Below, in pieces: positions 34,496 to 43,659 of a stretch of DNA of 64,000 bases. The position numbers were made by a program, and so were the translations under genes. Numbering within the stretch: the first letter of the stretch is position 1; the number at the start of each line of letters is the position of its first letter. The notes beneath the pieces are model-generated. The model had not been told where the DNA came from, did no database searches, and saw only the letters and a list, made by a program, of their open reading frames with translations. Source of the DNA: Crocinitomix sp044361315 (GTDB lineage Bacteria > Bacteroidota > Bacteroidia > Flavobacteriales_D > Crocinitomicaceae); assembly GCA_044361315.1 (NCBI GenBank), contig JBIKJA010000002.1, forward strand, positions 62,001 through 126,000. Reading direction: 5' to 3'.

Positions 34496-37400
34496 ATGGA
34501 CATAACTTCAACCAAACCACTAAAAATTTTTAATGCCTCGGCAGGGAGTGGCAAAACATATACCTTGGTGCAAGAATATTTGCGAATTGTCTTGCATAGC
34601 GAAAATCCATTAAAATTTCAATCGATCTTGGCAATGACCTTTACTAATAAGGCCGCAAATGAAATGAAGGAACGAATTTTGGAGGGCTTAATTCAGTTGG
34701 GAAAACCGGTACACGATAAAAATGAAAATGAATTGGCGTTTCTAATTGACACTTCTAAAAACATGATCTTGTCACCAAGTGTTGTCGAAGAACGTTCAGC
34801 TAAAATTTTGAATCGCATTTTGCATAATTACAGTGCTTTTTCGATTATGACTATCGATAAATTCACTCACAAAGTCATTCGAACCTTTGCAAAGGACTTA
34901 AATATTTCGATTGATTTTGATGTGGAATTAGATTTGCAAAAATTGCGAAAAAATGTCACTGATCTTTTGTTTGATCAAATTGGGCGGGATAAGGATTTAA
35001 CAGCTTTGATGATGCGCTATGCGAATACGAATCTAGCAGATGATAAATCGTGGAATTTCTCCAAACAATTATACGATTTTAGTAATGAGATTTTTAAAGA
35101 AGAAGCCATTAAAGCAATCGACTTATTAAAAAAATTAAGTCCTGCCGATTTTTTAAAGGTTCAAAATGACCTGATTTTGGAAAACAAAAAAATTGGGGAT
35201 TCGTTGATTCGAAATGCGCAAGAAGCCTTGGATTTAAGTTTGTCAAAAGGGTTAACAGCCAGCGATTTTCAAGGGTTGAGTAGATCAGTGATTACGTATT
35301 TTTCGAAATTGGCAAAATTGAACGAATTTGAGCCACCAAGCGACCAATTAAGAAAGTATGTAGAGGCAAATAAATGGGGGCATGAGAAAAGTCCGAACAA
35401 ATCAATTGCAGATGGAATTGGGGATTTATTGGGTCAGTATTTTAATCAAATTTTAACCGTTTTTGAAGGACCATTTAAGACCTATATCATTAACAAAGAA
35501 ATCCTTAAAAACCTCAACAACCTTTCGCTTTTAAATCACCTTGTGAGTATGGTGGAGCAAATTAAGGAGGAAGAAAATATATTATTGATCTCAGACTTTT
35601 ACAAAAAAATTGCCGAAATCATCACCGAAGAACCCGTGCCGTTTATTTACGAGCGACTTGGGGTGCGTTATCAACATTTTTTGCTGGATGAGTTTCAAGA
35701 CACCTCTTACATGCAGTGGATAAATATGATTCCATTGGTGCACAATTCATTGGCTTCGAAAAATAGCAATTTAATTGTTGGCGACGGAAAACAAGCCATT
35801 TATCGTTGGCGAAATGGTGAAGTTGAACAATTTACAGGACTTCCAAACCACATTTTAAATCCCGATAACATTGCCTCTTTGCGGGAGGCTGAACCATTGT
35901 TTAAGGCATTAGGCGAAAAATATCCGTTGAAACAAAATTTCCGTTCGGCTCCTGAAATTGTAAACTTCAACAACGATCTTTTTTCGACCTTGATTAAATC
36001 TTTGCCCGAAAATTTACGGCCGATATATGAAGATATTTTACAAGAATCCACTCAAAATTTTTTAGGTTACGTGGAGGGTAAATTTAGGCAAACAATCACC
36101 CCAGACGAACAATTGGATTTTGTCTATACCAGTATCCAAAAGGCCTTGGAAAATAATTTTGACTTAAAAGACATTTGCGTGTTGACGCGAAACAATATCC
36201 AAGGTTCCGAAATCTCTAGATTTTTAACAGAAAATGGAATTAAAATTATTTCACAAGAAAGTTTGTTTATTGGAAAAGATTTGAATGTTAAGTTTATTGC
36301 CAATTTGATCGCATCCATCATCAATCCAACCAATAAAAATTTCAAAATTAAGACCTTAGAACATTTTTCGACCCTAATTTTAAAAGAAGAAGCACGGATT
36401 ACGATCGAAAAACATACCTCCGACATCGAAAAGCGCGACATAATTTCAATTCTGAAAGATTATAACTACACCCTTGTTCCACCGCATCAATTTCACAATT
36501 TATTTGAATTTGTTTCTGGATTAATAAATGCTTTTGATTTAACCATTGGCGCCAATCCATTTTTACAATTTTTATTAGAGCAAGTGCATTTATTTGAAAA
36601 AAGAAATAATTCAAATGCCCGTGATTTCGTCGATTGGTATTTTGATCGGGGTCACACCACGTCAATTATCAGTCCTGACGGGGCAAATGCCGTTCAGGTT
36701 ATGACTATTCACAAATCAAAAGGATTGCAATTCCCTGTGGTAATATGTCCATTTTTTGACTGGAACATGGATGTAAGTCGCCAAATTTCATGGGTAGAAA
36801 ATTCAGACAATTCTTTGCCCGCCTATTTTGTTAAAATTTCAAAAGCCTTGTTAGACACCGAATTGTCGGAAACTTATCATATTGAAAATGGAAAATTTTT
36901 ATTGGATAACTTGAATTTGCTGTATGTCGCCTTTACTCGTCCCGAAGTGGCACTTTTTATTTCGGGTAAAATTGGAACCACCAACTCTCCTGCAAAACTA
37001 TGGTTAGCCTCCTACTTTGAGCAAACCAGCTTGGGCGAATTTTCGAATAATGTTTTCACTTACGGTAAATTTACACCACGCACCACCACCAAACGATCCA
37101 CTACCCCAACCTTTCAGGTGAACTATGAAAAAGAAGTGATGGATAAGCCTGTGCTCAGTTATAAAAGCGCCGAAAATTGGAATGTTTATGATTTGGATGA
37201 ACGCAGAAGTTTTGGAACTAAAGTCCATTTAATTTTAAGCCAACTCAAAGGACTTAAGCAATTAACGCAAACCATTAGCCAACAAATTAAAAAAGGCACA
37301 ATAAACAAAAAAGAAGCTGAATTAATTTCCGAAACCATAACCAATTTGTTTCAAGATCCACATTTTGCGGCCTATTTCGATGCTGAAAATCAACTCAACG

Positions 37401-37627
37401 AAAAAGAGATTATTGATTTAAACGGATTAAAATTAATTCCCGACAAAATCATCCAATTACCCACCCACCATTTGGTAGTCGACTTTAAAACAGGGCAAGA
37501 AACGCCAGCACACACCCTCCAAGTCCGAAAATACCTCTCCATCCTAAACGACATGGGATTCGAAAACTTAAAAGGCGAACTTTATTACACTGAAGAACAA
37601 CGTTTTGTGTTGGTCGAATTTAATTAG
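34496..37627 (+). CDS. UvrD/AddA-like helicase with C-terminal nuclease-type domain
   Basis: The 1043-residue superfamily 1A helicase has Walker A NASAGSGKTYTLVQEY (about 13-28), motif Ia MTFTNKAANEMKERI (about 46-60), Walker B LLDEFQDTSYMQW (about 398-410), VGDGKQAIYRWRNG (about 424-437), KQNFRS (about 476) and motifs V/VI VMTIHKSKGLQFPVVICPFF (about 739-758) and LLYVAFTRPE (about 809). Near the C-terminus, HHLVVDFKTG (about 992) followed by a Q-x-R-K-Y helix is the D/E-x-K core of a RecB-type PD-(D/E)XK nuclease. This is an AddA-like layout; its usual partner AddB-type gene is not adjacent. Confidence 0.85.
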   Translation: MDITSTKPLKIFNASAGSGKTYTLVQEYLRIVLHSENPLKFQSILAMTFTNKAANEMKERILEGLIQLGKPVHDKNENELAFLIDTSKNMILSPSVVEERSAKILNRILHNYSAFSIMTIDKFTHKVIRTFAKDLNISIDFDVELDLQKLRKNVTDLLFDQIGRDKDLTALMMRYANTNLADDKSWNFSKQLYDFSNEIFKEEAIKAIDLLKKLSPADFLKVQNDLILENKKIGDSLIRNAQEALDLSLSKGLTASDFQGLSRSVITYFSKLAKLNEFEPPSDQLRKYVEANKWGHEKSPNKSIADGIGDLLGQYFNQILTVFEGPFKTYIINKEILKNLNNLSLLNHLVSMVEQIKEEENILLISDFYKKIAEIITEEPVPFIYERLGVRYQHFLLDEFQDTSYMQWINMIPLVHNSLASKNSNLIVGDGKQAIYRWRNGEVEQFTGLPNHILNPDNIASLREAEPLFKALGEKYPLKQNFRSAPEIVNFNNDLFSTLIKSLPENLRPIYEDILQESTQNFLGYVEGKFRQTITPDEQLDFVYTSIQKALENNFDLKDICVLTRNNIQGSEISRFLTENGIKIISQESLFIGKDLNVKFIANLIASIINPTNKNFKIKTLEHFSTLILKEEARITIEKHTSDIEKRDIISILKDYNYTLVPPHQFHNLFEFVSGLINAFDLTIGANPFLQFLLEQVHLFEKRNNSNARDFVDWYFDRGHTTSIISPDGANAVQVMTIHKSKGLQFPVVICPFFDWNMDVSRQISWVENSDNSLPAYFVKISKALLDTELSETYHIENGKFLLDNLNLLYVAFTRPEVALFISGKIGTTNSPAKLWLASYFEQTSLGEFSNNVFTYGKFTPRTTTKRSTTPTFQVNYEKEVMDKPVLSYKSAENWNVYDLDERRSFGTKVHLILSQLKGLKQLTQTISQQIKKGTINKKEAELISETITNLFQDPHFAAYFDAENQLNEKEIIDLNGLKLIPDKIIQLPTHHLVVDFKTGQETPAHTLQVRKYLSILNDMGFENLKGELYYTEEQRFVLVEFN

Positions 37628-37663
37628 TAGATTTAAAGACCTTCTACAAAACAACAAAATTAA

Positions 37664-37804
37664 ATGGGAATTAAACAAAAGTGGCGCGATGAATCAGACG
37701 TAAATTTGATTGAAATTTTGGATAAAATGAGTGAAATCATGTCCCCATTATTTAATAATAAAGGCCAAGTCAATTTGGCTAGCTTTGCGAAAAAAAATGA
37801 GTGA
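37664..37804 (+). CDS. Short hypothetical ORF (46 codons)
   Basis: The frame begins ATG 37664 (MGIKQKWRDESDVNLIEILD) and ends at TGA 37802-37804, overlapping the GTG of the next frame by four bases. The codons look plausible (charged start, an amphipathic I-L-M stretch) but no homologue is known to me. It may be an independent small gene, or the N-terminal piece of the following gene split by a frameshift in the A-run at 37790-37797. Confidence 0.35.
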   Translation: MGIKQKWRDESDVNLIEILDKMSEIMSPLFNNKGQVNLASFAKKNE

Positions 37805-38130
37805 CATATTTACTTGCGTTTTCATTCAATACTAAGTTTGATACAAATGAAGATAAAATTATACGCAATTTTGATGCGGACAAAGTGATTGCAATGATAT
37901 TAGAGGTGAAAGGAAATAATTTTTTAATCTATTGGGGAAAAATAAATTGGTTGTTAAAACCGACTTACCACGAATGTTTTCAGTCTTATAAAGATCCCTT
38001 TTACGCATTATTTAAATTTGAGAATAAACAAGTCAATATCGTTGAGGCCATGTTTGGCGATTACCATAAAAATGATCTTAACAGTCAACATTGGATTACT
38101 TCTGACATGAATTGGATGTACGACCTGTAA
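37801..38130 (+). CDS. Hypothetical protein, possibly the 3' part of a split gene
   Basis: A 109-residue frame starting with GTG 37801 and running to the TAA at 38128-38130. The composition is ordinary for a small soluble protein (aromatic-rich: YHECFQSYKDPFYALFKF). No family was recognised. It overlaps the preceding 46-codon frame by four bases at an A-rich site, so translational coupling or a frameshift is possible. A TAGCTTTG box (37780-37787) lies 13 bases upstream, but it sits inside the earlier frame. Confidence 0.45.
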   Translation: MTYLLAFSFNTKFDTNEDKIIRNFDADKVIAMILEVKGNNFLIYWGKINWLLKPTYHECFQSYKDPFYALFKFENKQVNIVEAMFGDYHKNDLNSQHWITSDMNWMYDL

Positions 38131-38729
38131 ACATGAACCAACGCAACCACCTGTAAAACAATTCTCTTAAGTCATTCATAGAGTAGACAAATCATGAATT
38201 TACATTGGCCACCTATACCTGCTCTTCGCTATAGTTGCCGCCTTGGTGCATAAGTCAACTAAATTGTTTTGCTTGTTTCCGATGGTCACAACCAAACAAC
38301 AAGTTTCCTAAATGCACCATAACAGCAAGCTGCCGCTTCTATCAGGGGTGGAAACTCTCTAACTCGCACTCATTTAGCGATAGCGCTCTGTGGTTGGTAT
38401 ATCGGTGAGATTTTGAACCGATATTGGACCGTAATGAGTGTGTTCTTTTATTAGGCATTTGTAATGCCGGTTCCAATGATTTGCTAAATTATTATATCAA
38501 ACATGAAAAGCTCTAAAATTTTCAGCTTATTTCCAATTAATCAATCTCCCCCAGCGTTAGGGATTGGTGGGGAAATCCGAAAGTTGGCGACTTTTGCCAA
38601 CTTTGGATTGCAGTGAAAGCCCGCCCCCAACATGCCGCCTTCAAAGTCGGGGTGTTGGGGGAACGCCCTAATAAAAGTGAAAACTACCAACTTCTAAAAC
38701 TTATTGAAATTCTCCGTTTTTACAACGCT
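38131..38729. repeat. Gene-poor stretch with hairpins and repeat fragments
   Basis: No gene is visible in these 599 bases. Three stem-loops stand out: GGCATT/AATGCC with a 3-base loop (38454-38468), AAAGTTGGC/GCCAACTTT with a 7-base loop (38580-38604) and CCCCCAACA/TGTTGGGGG with a 20-base loop (38624-38661). The stretch CCGCTTCTATCAGGGG near 38331 and CAGCGTTAGGGA at 38552-38563 resemble ends of the dispersed intergenic repeat. Local base composition is richer in G and C than the flanks. The last two hairpins may also end transcription of the receptor gene from the right. Confidence 0.55.
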
Positions 38730-41108
38730 CTATATCCTCCCAGACTGGCCAGAGGTAGATTCCTGAACTTGCACGCTTCCTTTTAATCGTCCAACTTTTA
38801 TGAATAAACCAACCTTAAAAGTGGTGAACTTGTTTTGAGAATTTGATTGATATAAGTAATTTCCCGAAAAGGTTGTTGACCTTGACTTAGGCGGGAAGAT
38901 ATTAGCAACTTCCGCAAATAACTGAAAATCATTTTTGGTGAATTTTTTTGTTAACCGCAGTGTCCAATTTAAATTGACGTTTGAAATGGAATTAGCTCCC
39001 CCCCATTTGTGAATATGCAGTTGGTTCATCAATTCAAAACGTTTTGGCAGGGTAAAGGTCAAGCCGGAATACATGCCAAAGGTGAGTACTTGTAAATTGT
39101 CCCTTTTAAATTCTGGTGTAAAGGCATAATACGTATAATCCGCCCAAATTGAATTCCACCCATTAACCCATTTGGATTGTATTGGCGCACTAATACTGAG
39201 GTTAAATCCCTGTTCATCCCGCGCATTCCAAGGAGTAGATTCTTCTATAAAGGAGGATTCACTAATAAAAGACAAGGTGCTGGTTGGATCTTTCAAAAAA
39301 GAATATCCGATAGAGAGATTGTAGGCATAAAATAAATCTATGTCTAAATTGATGGATTGTTTTATGGCTGGCAATAAATAAGGGTTTCCATACTCGATGG
39401 ACAAACTGTCTTGGAATTTTACAAAAGGATCGAAATTAGAAAATTGAGGGCGATCAATGCCTGAACTATAAGCCAAGGTGATGCCCAACTTTTCGTTTGG
39501 TTGAAATAAAATGCTTGCGGTTGGAAAAGGTAGCATATAACTTGAATCCATAAACTGTTTCTTCAACGAATTGCTATAACCATTTAGGATGGTATATTCG
39601 GTGCGCACGCCAGCACGAAATCCTAATTTTTTCCAATTTTTAGTTACTTCCACAAAAAAGCTCCCAATTTGCTCTTGATAATCGTATGAATTACTGTAAG
39701 CCGAATCGATGACCCATTCATCATCAACGGAGTTAAATTGATCGTATTTTTTATTGTTGATTAATAAACTATAATCGCCACCAACGCCAAATTTCCAGCC
39801 GGTGGTGTCAAAAACATGCTCATAATTAATTCGCAGTTCGGCAATGTTTGGAATGTCTCTTGATGACGTGCGCCGTGCAAAGTTTGTTTGCTGATTGAGC
39901 AGGAAATTTTCAAAATCACTTTGCGAATTTCCTACATTGGTACTTACTTTATTCACATAATTTAAATTAATTTCAAAACTACTGTTGCTGGTATCCGTAT
40001 CGACGGTATAATTGATAAATGCTGTATTATTCAGCCAAGTATATCTAGAATCTGAAAGCGAGGAACTTTTTGAGATTGTTGTATCGTTGGCCAAAAAGTT
40101 CATGGTTGAAAGATTATCACTTCCTCCTAAACTTCCATAACCGTTAATTCCCATACTTATACGTTGCTTATCACTAATCGCATAAGCACTTTTTAATCGG
40201 TAATATTGCCAAATATTAGTGTTTGTATAAGCGAAATTAGAATTGGTTTCTCTGTTCGAATCATCTGTCGTTTCACCAGTAGAGGATCCAAATCCATTAT
40301 TTTGTTGGAAATTCCCCCCCAAATAACCACTTACCGTTAATTTTTTCCGTTTGACACTTAAGCCAAGACTCATGTTTGCTGTTGGCATTAATTGAGTACT
40401 AACACCACCATTTGCACTTAAGGTTAAATTGTATCCTTGTAAGCGAAAATTTTTGGTGTAGACCTCTATTACCCCATTAGCACTGCCTTGCGCTCTGTAT
40501 TTTGCTGAAGGGTTGGTGATGATTTCAATTCGTTCTATTTGGCTTGCGGGAATTGCTTTTAATTCGTCATTTGAAATTATGGATTGTCGATCGACCAAAA
40601 TCAAGGGTGCACCTTTCCCTATAATCTCAATCGTTTCTCCATCTGGAGAATTAATTTTAGGGGATGCTTTTAAAACTTCGTATAAATTGGTTAAAGTCTG
40701 CAAACTAGTTCCTTCTACATTCACCGAAATTCCTTCCATTGTTCGAATAAATATTTCTTTTTTATAGACAATATCCACCGTTTCTAATAGAGCACTTTTT
40801 GTCATGATGATTTTACTCAAATTAATTTCGGTACTTGAAAATTGAACAGGGATTAACGTATCTGAATAATTGGGACATGAAATTTTGATGTAAAATTCTG
40901 TTGCACTTTTCTCTTTCCATGATAGTTCGAACGAAGCACTATCCAAATATGCACCTTTCACCAACACCGAATCAGGTAAGGAATAAACAGCCACTTGGGT
41001 TAAGAGAACAGATTCAGGATTCACCTCCACCTCACCTTTTAACGTTTGCGTTTGCGAAAAAGCCGAAAGAGTTGAGAAGAAAACAAGAAAGAAAATTAAT
41101 TTATGCAT
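38730..41108 (-). CDS. TonB-dependent-receptor-like outer-membrane beta-barrel protein
   Basis: The 792-residue protein has a signal peptide (about 1-19, ending SAFSQ), an N-terminal beta-sandwich region, a plug-like domain (about 110-210) with LYEVLKASPKI and the characteristic IPASQIERIEIITNPSAKYRAQGS, and a long C-terminal barrel of alternating strands. It fits the outer-membrane beta-barrel family (PF14905-type) rather than a SusC importer. Substrate is unknown. The start is ATG 41108: the longer frame begins at 41153, inside the leftward promoter box. The downstream side (38131-38729) holds hairpins that may terminate it. Confidence 0.82.
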   Translation of the reverse strand: MHKLIFFLVFFSTLSAFSQTQTLKGEVEVNPESVLLTQVAVYSLPDSVLVKGAYLDSASFELSWKEKSATEFYIKISCPNYSDTLIPVQFSSTEINLSKIIMTKSALLETVDIVYKKEIFIRTMEGISVNVEGTSLQTLTNLYEVLKASPKINSPDGETIEIIGKGAPLILVDRQSIISNDELKAIPASQIERIEIITNPSAKYRAQGSANGVIEVYTKNFRLQGYNLTLSANGGVSTQLMPTANMSLGLSVKRKKLTVSGYLGGNFQQNNGFGSSTGETTDDSNRETNSNFAYTNTNIWQYYRLKSAYAISDKQRISMGINGYGSLGGSDNLSTMNFLANDTTISKSSSLSDSRYTWLNNTAFINYTVDTDTSNSSFEINLNYVNKVSTNVGNSQSDFENFLLNQQTNFARRTSSRDIPNIAELRINYEHVFDTTGWKFGVGGDYSLLINNKKYDQFNSVDDEWVIDSAYSNSYDYQEQIGSFFVEVTKNWKKLGFRAGVRTEYTILNGYSNSLKKQFMDSSYMLPFPTASILFQPNEKLGITLAYSSGIDRPQFSNFDPFVKFQDSLSIEYGNPYLLPAIKQSINLDIDLFYAYNLSIGYSFLKDPTSTLSFISESSFIEESTPWNARDEQGFNLSISAPIQSKWVNGWNSIWADYTYYAFTPEFKRDNLQVLTFGMYSGLTFTLPKRFELMNQLHIHKWGGANSISNVNLNWTLRLTKKFTKNDFQLFAEVANIFPPKSRSTTFSGNYLYQSNSQNKFTTFKVGLFIKVGRLKGSVQVQESTSGQSGRI

Positions 41109-41152
41109 AAAAGATGAAGTGACGGGCGTAACAAAAAATATTACTGATGACA

Positions 41153-41160
41153 CAAATTTA
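41153..41160 (-). promoter_or_regulatory. -7 promoter box of the outer-membrane receptor gene
   Basis: The minus strand reads TAAATTTG, a TAnnTTTG match, 44 bases upstream of the ATG at 41108. It overlaps the TTG that would begin a longer reading frame and so fixes the shorter start. Confidence 0.6.
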
Positions 41161-41244
41161 ACACATAAGCTTCAAGAATTCCCCTTGGATAAGATTTTTA
41201 GGAAAAATTTAACTTTTTTAGTTTTGAACTTGAAGGGATCAATT

Positions 41245-41475
41245 CTATTTTTTTGGGAATTTTTCATTCAAATATTGATACAAAAACACACCAATCAACC
41301 CTGATAATAAAGGAAGAATAATTTTTACCATAAACAAGGTTTCACGAGCACTCAGATACAAAAGCGCAGCGAGGATAATTGCCAAAGAAGCCAGTAAACC
41401 TGCGAGAATGGCAAACAAGGGGCGTTTATCTCCACACAAAACACCCCCAACAATGCCTAAACCTGCATTCACCAA
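41245..41475 (-). CDS. Small membrane protein, unknown
   Basis: A 76-residue frame beginning with TTG 41475 and containing two clear hydrophobic helices (about 20-44 and 48-66), with a short basic tail NEKFPKK. It follows the glycosyltransferase by 39 bases on the same strand. The absence of an ATG and its small size leave doubt, but the hydrophobic periodicity is hard to explain by chance. No family recognised. Confidence 0.4.
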   Translation of the reverse strand: MVNAGLGIVGGVLCGDKRPLFAILAGLLASLAIILAALLYLSARETLFMVKIILPLLSGLIGVFLYQYLNEKFPKK

Positions 41476-41514
41476 CCATAATCCTTTCGTATCTAAAACC
41501 GAAAATAGACAAGT

Positions 41515-42528
41515 TTATCCAAAAAACCAATAATCTTTCACAGGCAATCTTCCCCATGCAATCAATTGTTGCTCAATCTCTTTTTTTCCATCTGGCGACG
41601 AAACAACAATTAAAATTTGCGGCCAATTAAAGGTCGGAACTGCCGAAAAATGAGTTAAAATCACCCCATAAATATCTTTGCCAATTTTATTTTCATTGTC
41701 GCACACCCATTTAAATTGATCTTTTCTTTCCAAAATCAATTTTGCCAAGTCCTTCCCATTTTTTCCAGCTCCCCAAATCACCAAATCGCGCGAAAAATCA
41801 CGGTCCAATTCGTAGAAAAATCGCAATTTCATGTCGTAATAACGGTTGTCCTTGTATTCATCCCAAGTTCGTGAAATTCGGTTCGACCGATCTCGCCAAT
41901 GATGCAAAACTACATCAATCCCGACAATGGATAATTTCTTTTTGTACATCCGAAAACACAGGTCATAATCTTCGGGATAAATGATGGGATTAAAAGCATC
42001 TATCGCATCAAAATCCTCCTTGTGCATCAGCCAACAATGAGAAGGAATTACACATTCTTTATAAATTTCTTGATAATGAGATTCTTTTCGCGCCACTTCA
42101 TTCAACCAACGTTCGTACTTCAAAAACCCATCACCCACATCCCCTTCGTCCACAAAATGTTCAGTTCCTCCTGCAATTACATGTCCTTTTCCGACCTTTT
42201 GCCATTCATCTACCAAGACTTGTAATTTGTACGCTGGCATTCGGTCGTCCGAATCCATCCGATTAATTAACGTCCCTTTCACTTGCGCATAAGAAACTTG
42301 CAAGGTCGGAATCAATTTTGGACGATCGCTGTTATAAGTTCTGATACGTTGATCTTTCTCCGCATATTCTGCCAAAATAGCAGGCGTTTCATCACTCGAA
42401 TGATCGTTTACTGCGATTAATTCCCAATTGGAATACGTTTGAGCCAAAATCGAATCCAAACACTCCCTCAAATAAGGCGCAGTATCTTTCACCGCCATGA
42501 CAATTGAAACTAAAGGGCTGTTTTCCAT
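41515..42528 (-). CDS. Family 2 glycosyltransferase with extra C-terminal domain
   Basis: A 337-residue inverting glycosyltransferase. The GT-A core begins SIVMAVKDTAPYLRECLDSIL (about 8-28) with ELIAVNDHSSDET (about 36-48) and the metal-binding NRMDSDDRM (near 95). After about residue 240 comes VIWGAGKNGKDLAKLIL, a glycine-rich Rossmann-like motif, leading a domain absent from simple GT2 enzymes. It is coupled to the epimerase gene upstream with a 19-base overlap. Sugar and acceptor are unknown; a cell-surface polysaccharide role is likely. Confidence 0.82.
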   Translation of the reverse strand: MENSPLVSIVMAVKDTAPYLRECLDSILAQTYSNWELIAVNDHSSDETPAILAEYAEKDQRIRTYNSDRPKLIPTLQVSYAQVKGTLINRMDSDDRMPAYKLQVLVDEWQKVGKGHVIAGGTEHFVDEGDVGDGFLKYERWLNEVARKESHYQEIYKECVIPSHCWLMHKEDFDAIDAFNPIIYPEDYDLCFRMYKKKLSIVGIDVVLHHWRDRSNRISRTWDEYKDNRYYDMKLRFFYELDRDFSRDLVIWGAGKNGKDLAKLILERKDQFKWVCDNENKIGKDIYGVILTHFSAVPTFNWPQILIVVSSPDGKKEIEQQLIAWGRLPVKDYWFFG

Positions 42529-43511
42529 GTGTTCGGTAGATTTTTTTCAATTTCAATTCCTTTAAAATTTGTTCGTTTCCGACTGGCAACTGAATTCACC
42601 CAAGTTGCCATTTCTAACAAACCATCTTCAAGGCTAATTCCCGGTTTGGTGTCAAAAACTTGCCTAAATTTTTCATGCGAAGCAACGGCATGCGTTACCT
42701 CTTGACGTGCTTCAACATGCTCAACCTCTCCCTCAACACCCATCGTTTTTAACACCCATTCCGCCAATTGATTCACGGTGGTAGCTTCATCAACGCCAAT
42801 ATTAAAAACCTCGTTATAAGCTTTCGGATTTTCAACCGAACAAGCAATAGCTGGTGCTACATCTGAAATATGCGTAAATGCTCTTGCTTGTTCTCCATCC
42901 CCAAAAATTTGTAAGGGTTGATTATTTAACACTTGGTGCATAAAAATTCCAATCACATTGCGGTATTTATCGGCAATGTGCTGGTGCGAACCATAAACAT
43001 TATGGGGTCTGAAAATGATATAATTTAACCCAAACAGCGAATGTGTACATTTAAGGTCCATTTCAACCGCATATTTTGCAATGCCATAAGGATCTTCAGG
43101 ATGTGGATGTTGATTTTCGGCGTAAGGCAATTCGTTCGTTCCATAAACCGCAATGGACGAGGTAAATACAAAACATTTAATCCCAAAATTTACCGATGCA
43201 TTAATTAAATTCATGCTCCCAATCAAATTATTTTCATAATTAAATCGGCGAATAAAATGACTCAACCCTTCGGCGGCATAAGCTGCCAAATGATACACAT
43301 AATCAAACGAATGTTTTTCAAAAAGGGAATTCACCAACGCCACATCCAAAATACTTCCTTGGCAAAAAATAGCTCCATTGGGAATATTCTCCTCAAAACC
43401 TCCCGACAAATCATCCAACACCACCACTTCATGGTGCAAGTCCAACAAATGCCGCACAACATGCGACCCTATAAAACCCGCCCCCCCTGTGACCAATGAT
43501 TTTTTTTGCAT
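42510..43511 (-). CDS. NAD-dependent sugar epimerase/dehydratase
   Basis: The 333-residue short-chain dehydrogenase/reductase of the extended class has the NAD-binding TGGAGFIGSHVVRHL (about 8-22), VVLDDLSGG (about 32-40), the catalytic YGIAK (about 140-144, YxxxK) and TSSIAVYG (about 115-122). It resembles UDP-glucose 4-epimerase-type enzymes but the exact sugar is not decided by these motifs. The glycosyltransferase follows with a 19-base overlap. Its -7 box lies only 4 bases from the ATG. Confidence 0.85.
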   Translation of the reverse strand: MQKKSLVTGGAGFIGSHVVRHLLDLHHEVVVLDDLSGGFEENIPNGAIFCQGSILDVALVNSLFEKHSFDYVYHLAAYAAEGLSHFIRRFNYENNLIGSMNLINASVNFGIKCFVFTSSIAVYGTNELPYAENQHPHPEDPYGIAKYAVEMDLKCTHSLFGLNYIIFRPHNVYGSHQHIADKYRNVIGIFMHQVLNNQPLQIFGDGEQARAFTHISDVAPAIACSVENPKAYNEVFNIGVDEATTVNQLAEWVLKTMGVEGEVEHVEARQEVTHAVASHEKFRQVFDTKPGISLEDGLLEMATWVNSVASRKRTNFKGIEIEKNLPNTWKTAL

Positions 43512-43515
43512 GGTA

Positions 43516-43523
43516 CAAAAATA
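43516..43523 (-). promoter_or_regulatory. -7 promoter box of the epimerase gene, four bases from the ATG
   Basis: The minus strand reads TATTTTTG followed by TACC and the ATG at 43511. Box and spacing closely mirror those of proline dehydrogenase. Confidence 0.55.
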
Positions 43524-43659
43524 ATCAAAACGAAGTAGAATTTATAGCTCAAAATTGCTGTGATGGAGATTTATCCTGCGGCAAACCACATAACCTGAGA
43601 TATTTATCGCACTTTTATTTTTTTACATGATACTAGCAAAAATATGCTATTCCAACCAA

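Noticed and set aside
37780..37787. TAGCTTTG box before the 109-codon hypothetical gene
   Set aside because: It is inside the preceding 46-codon frame and single 8-mers of this kind occur by chance in AT-rich DNA; not listed as a separate promoter.
43512..43659. Hidden small gene between the epimerase and DUF547 genes
   Set aside because: Only 148 bases without a plausible frame; contents are explained by the epimerase promoter box and the 3' end of DUF547.
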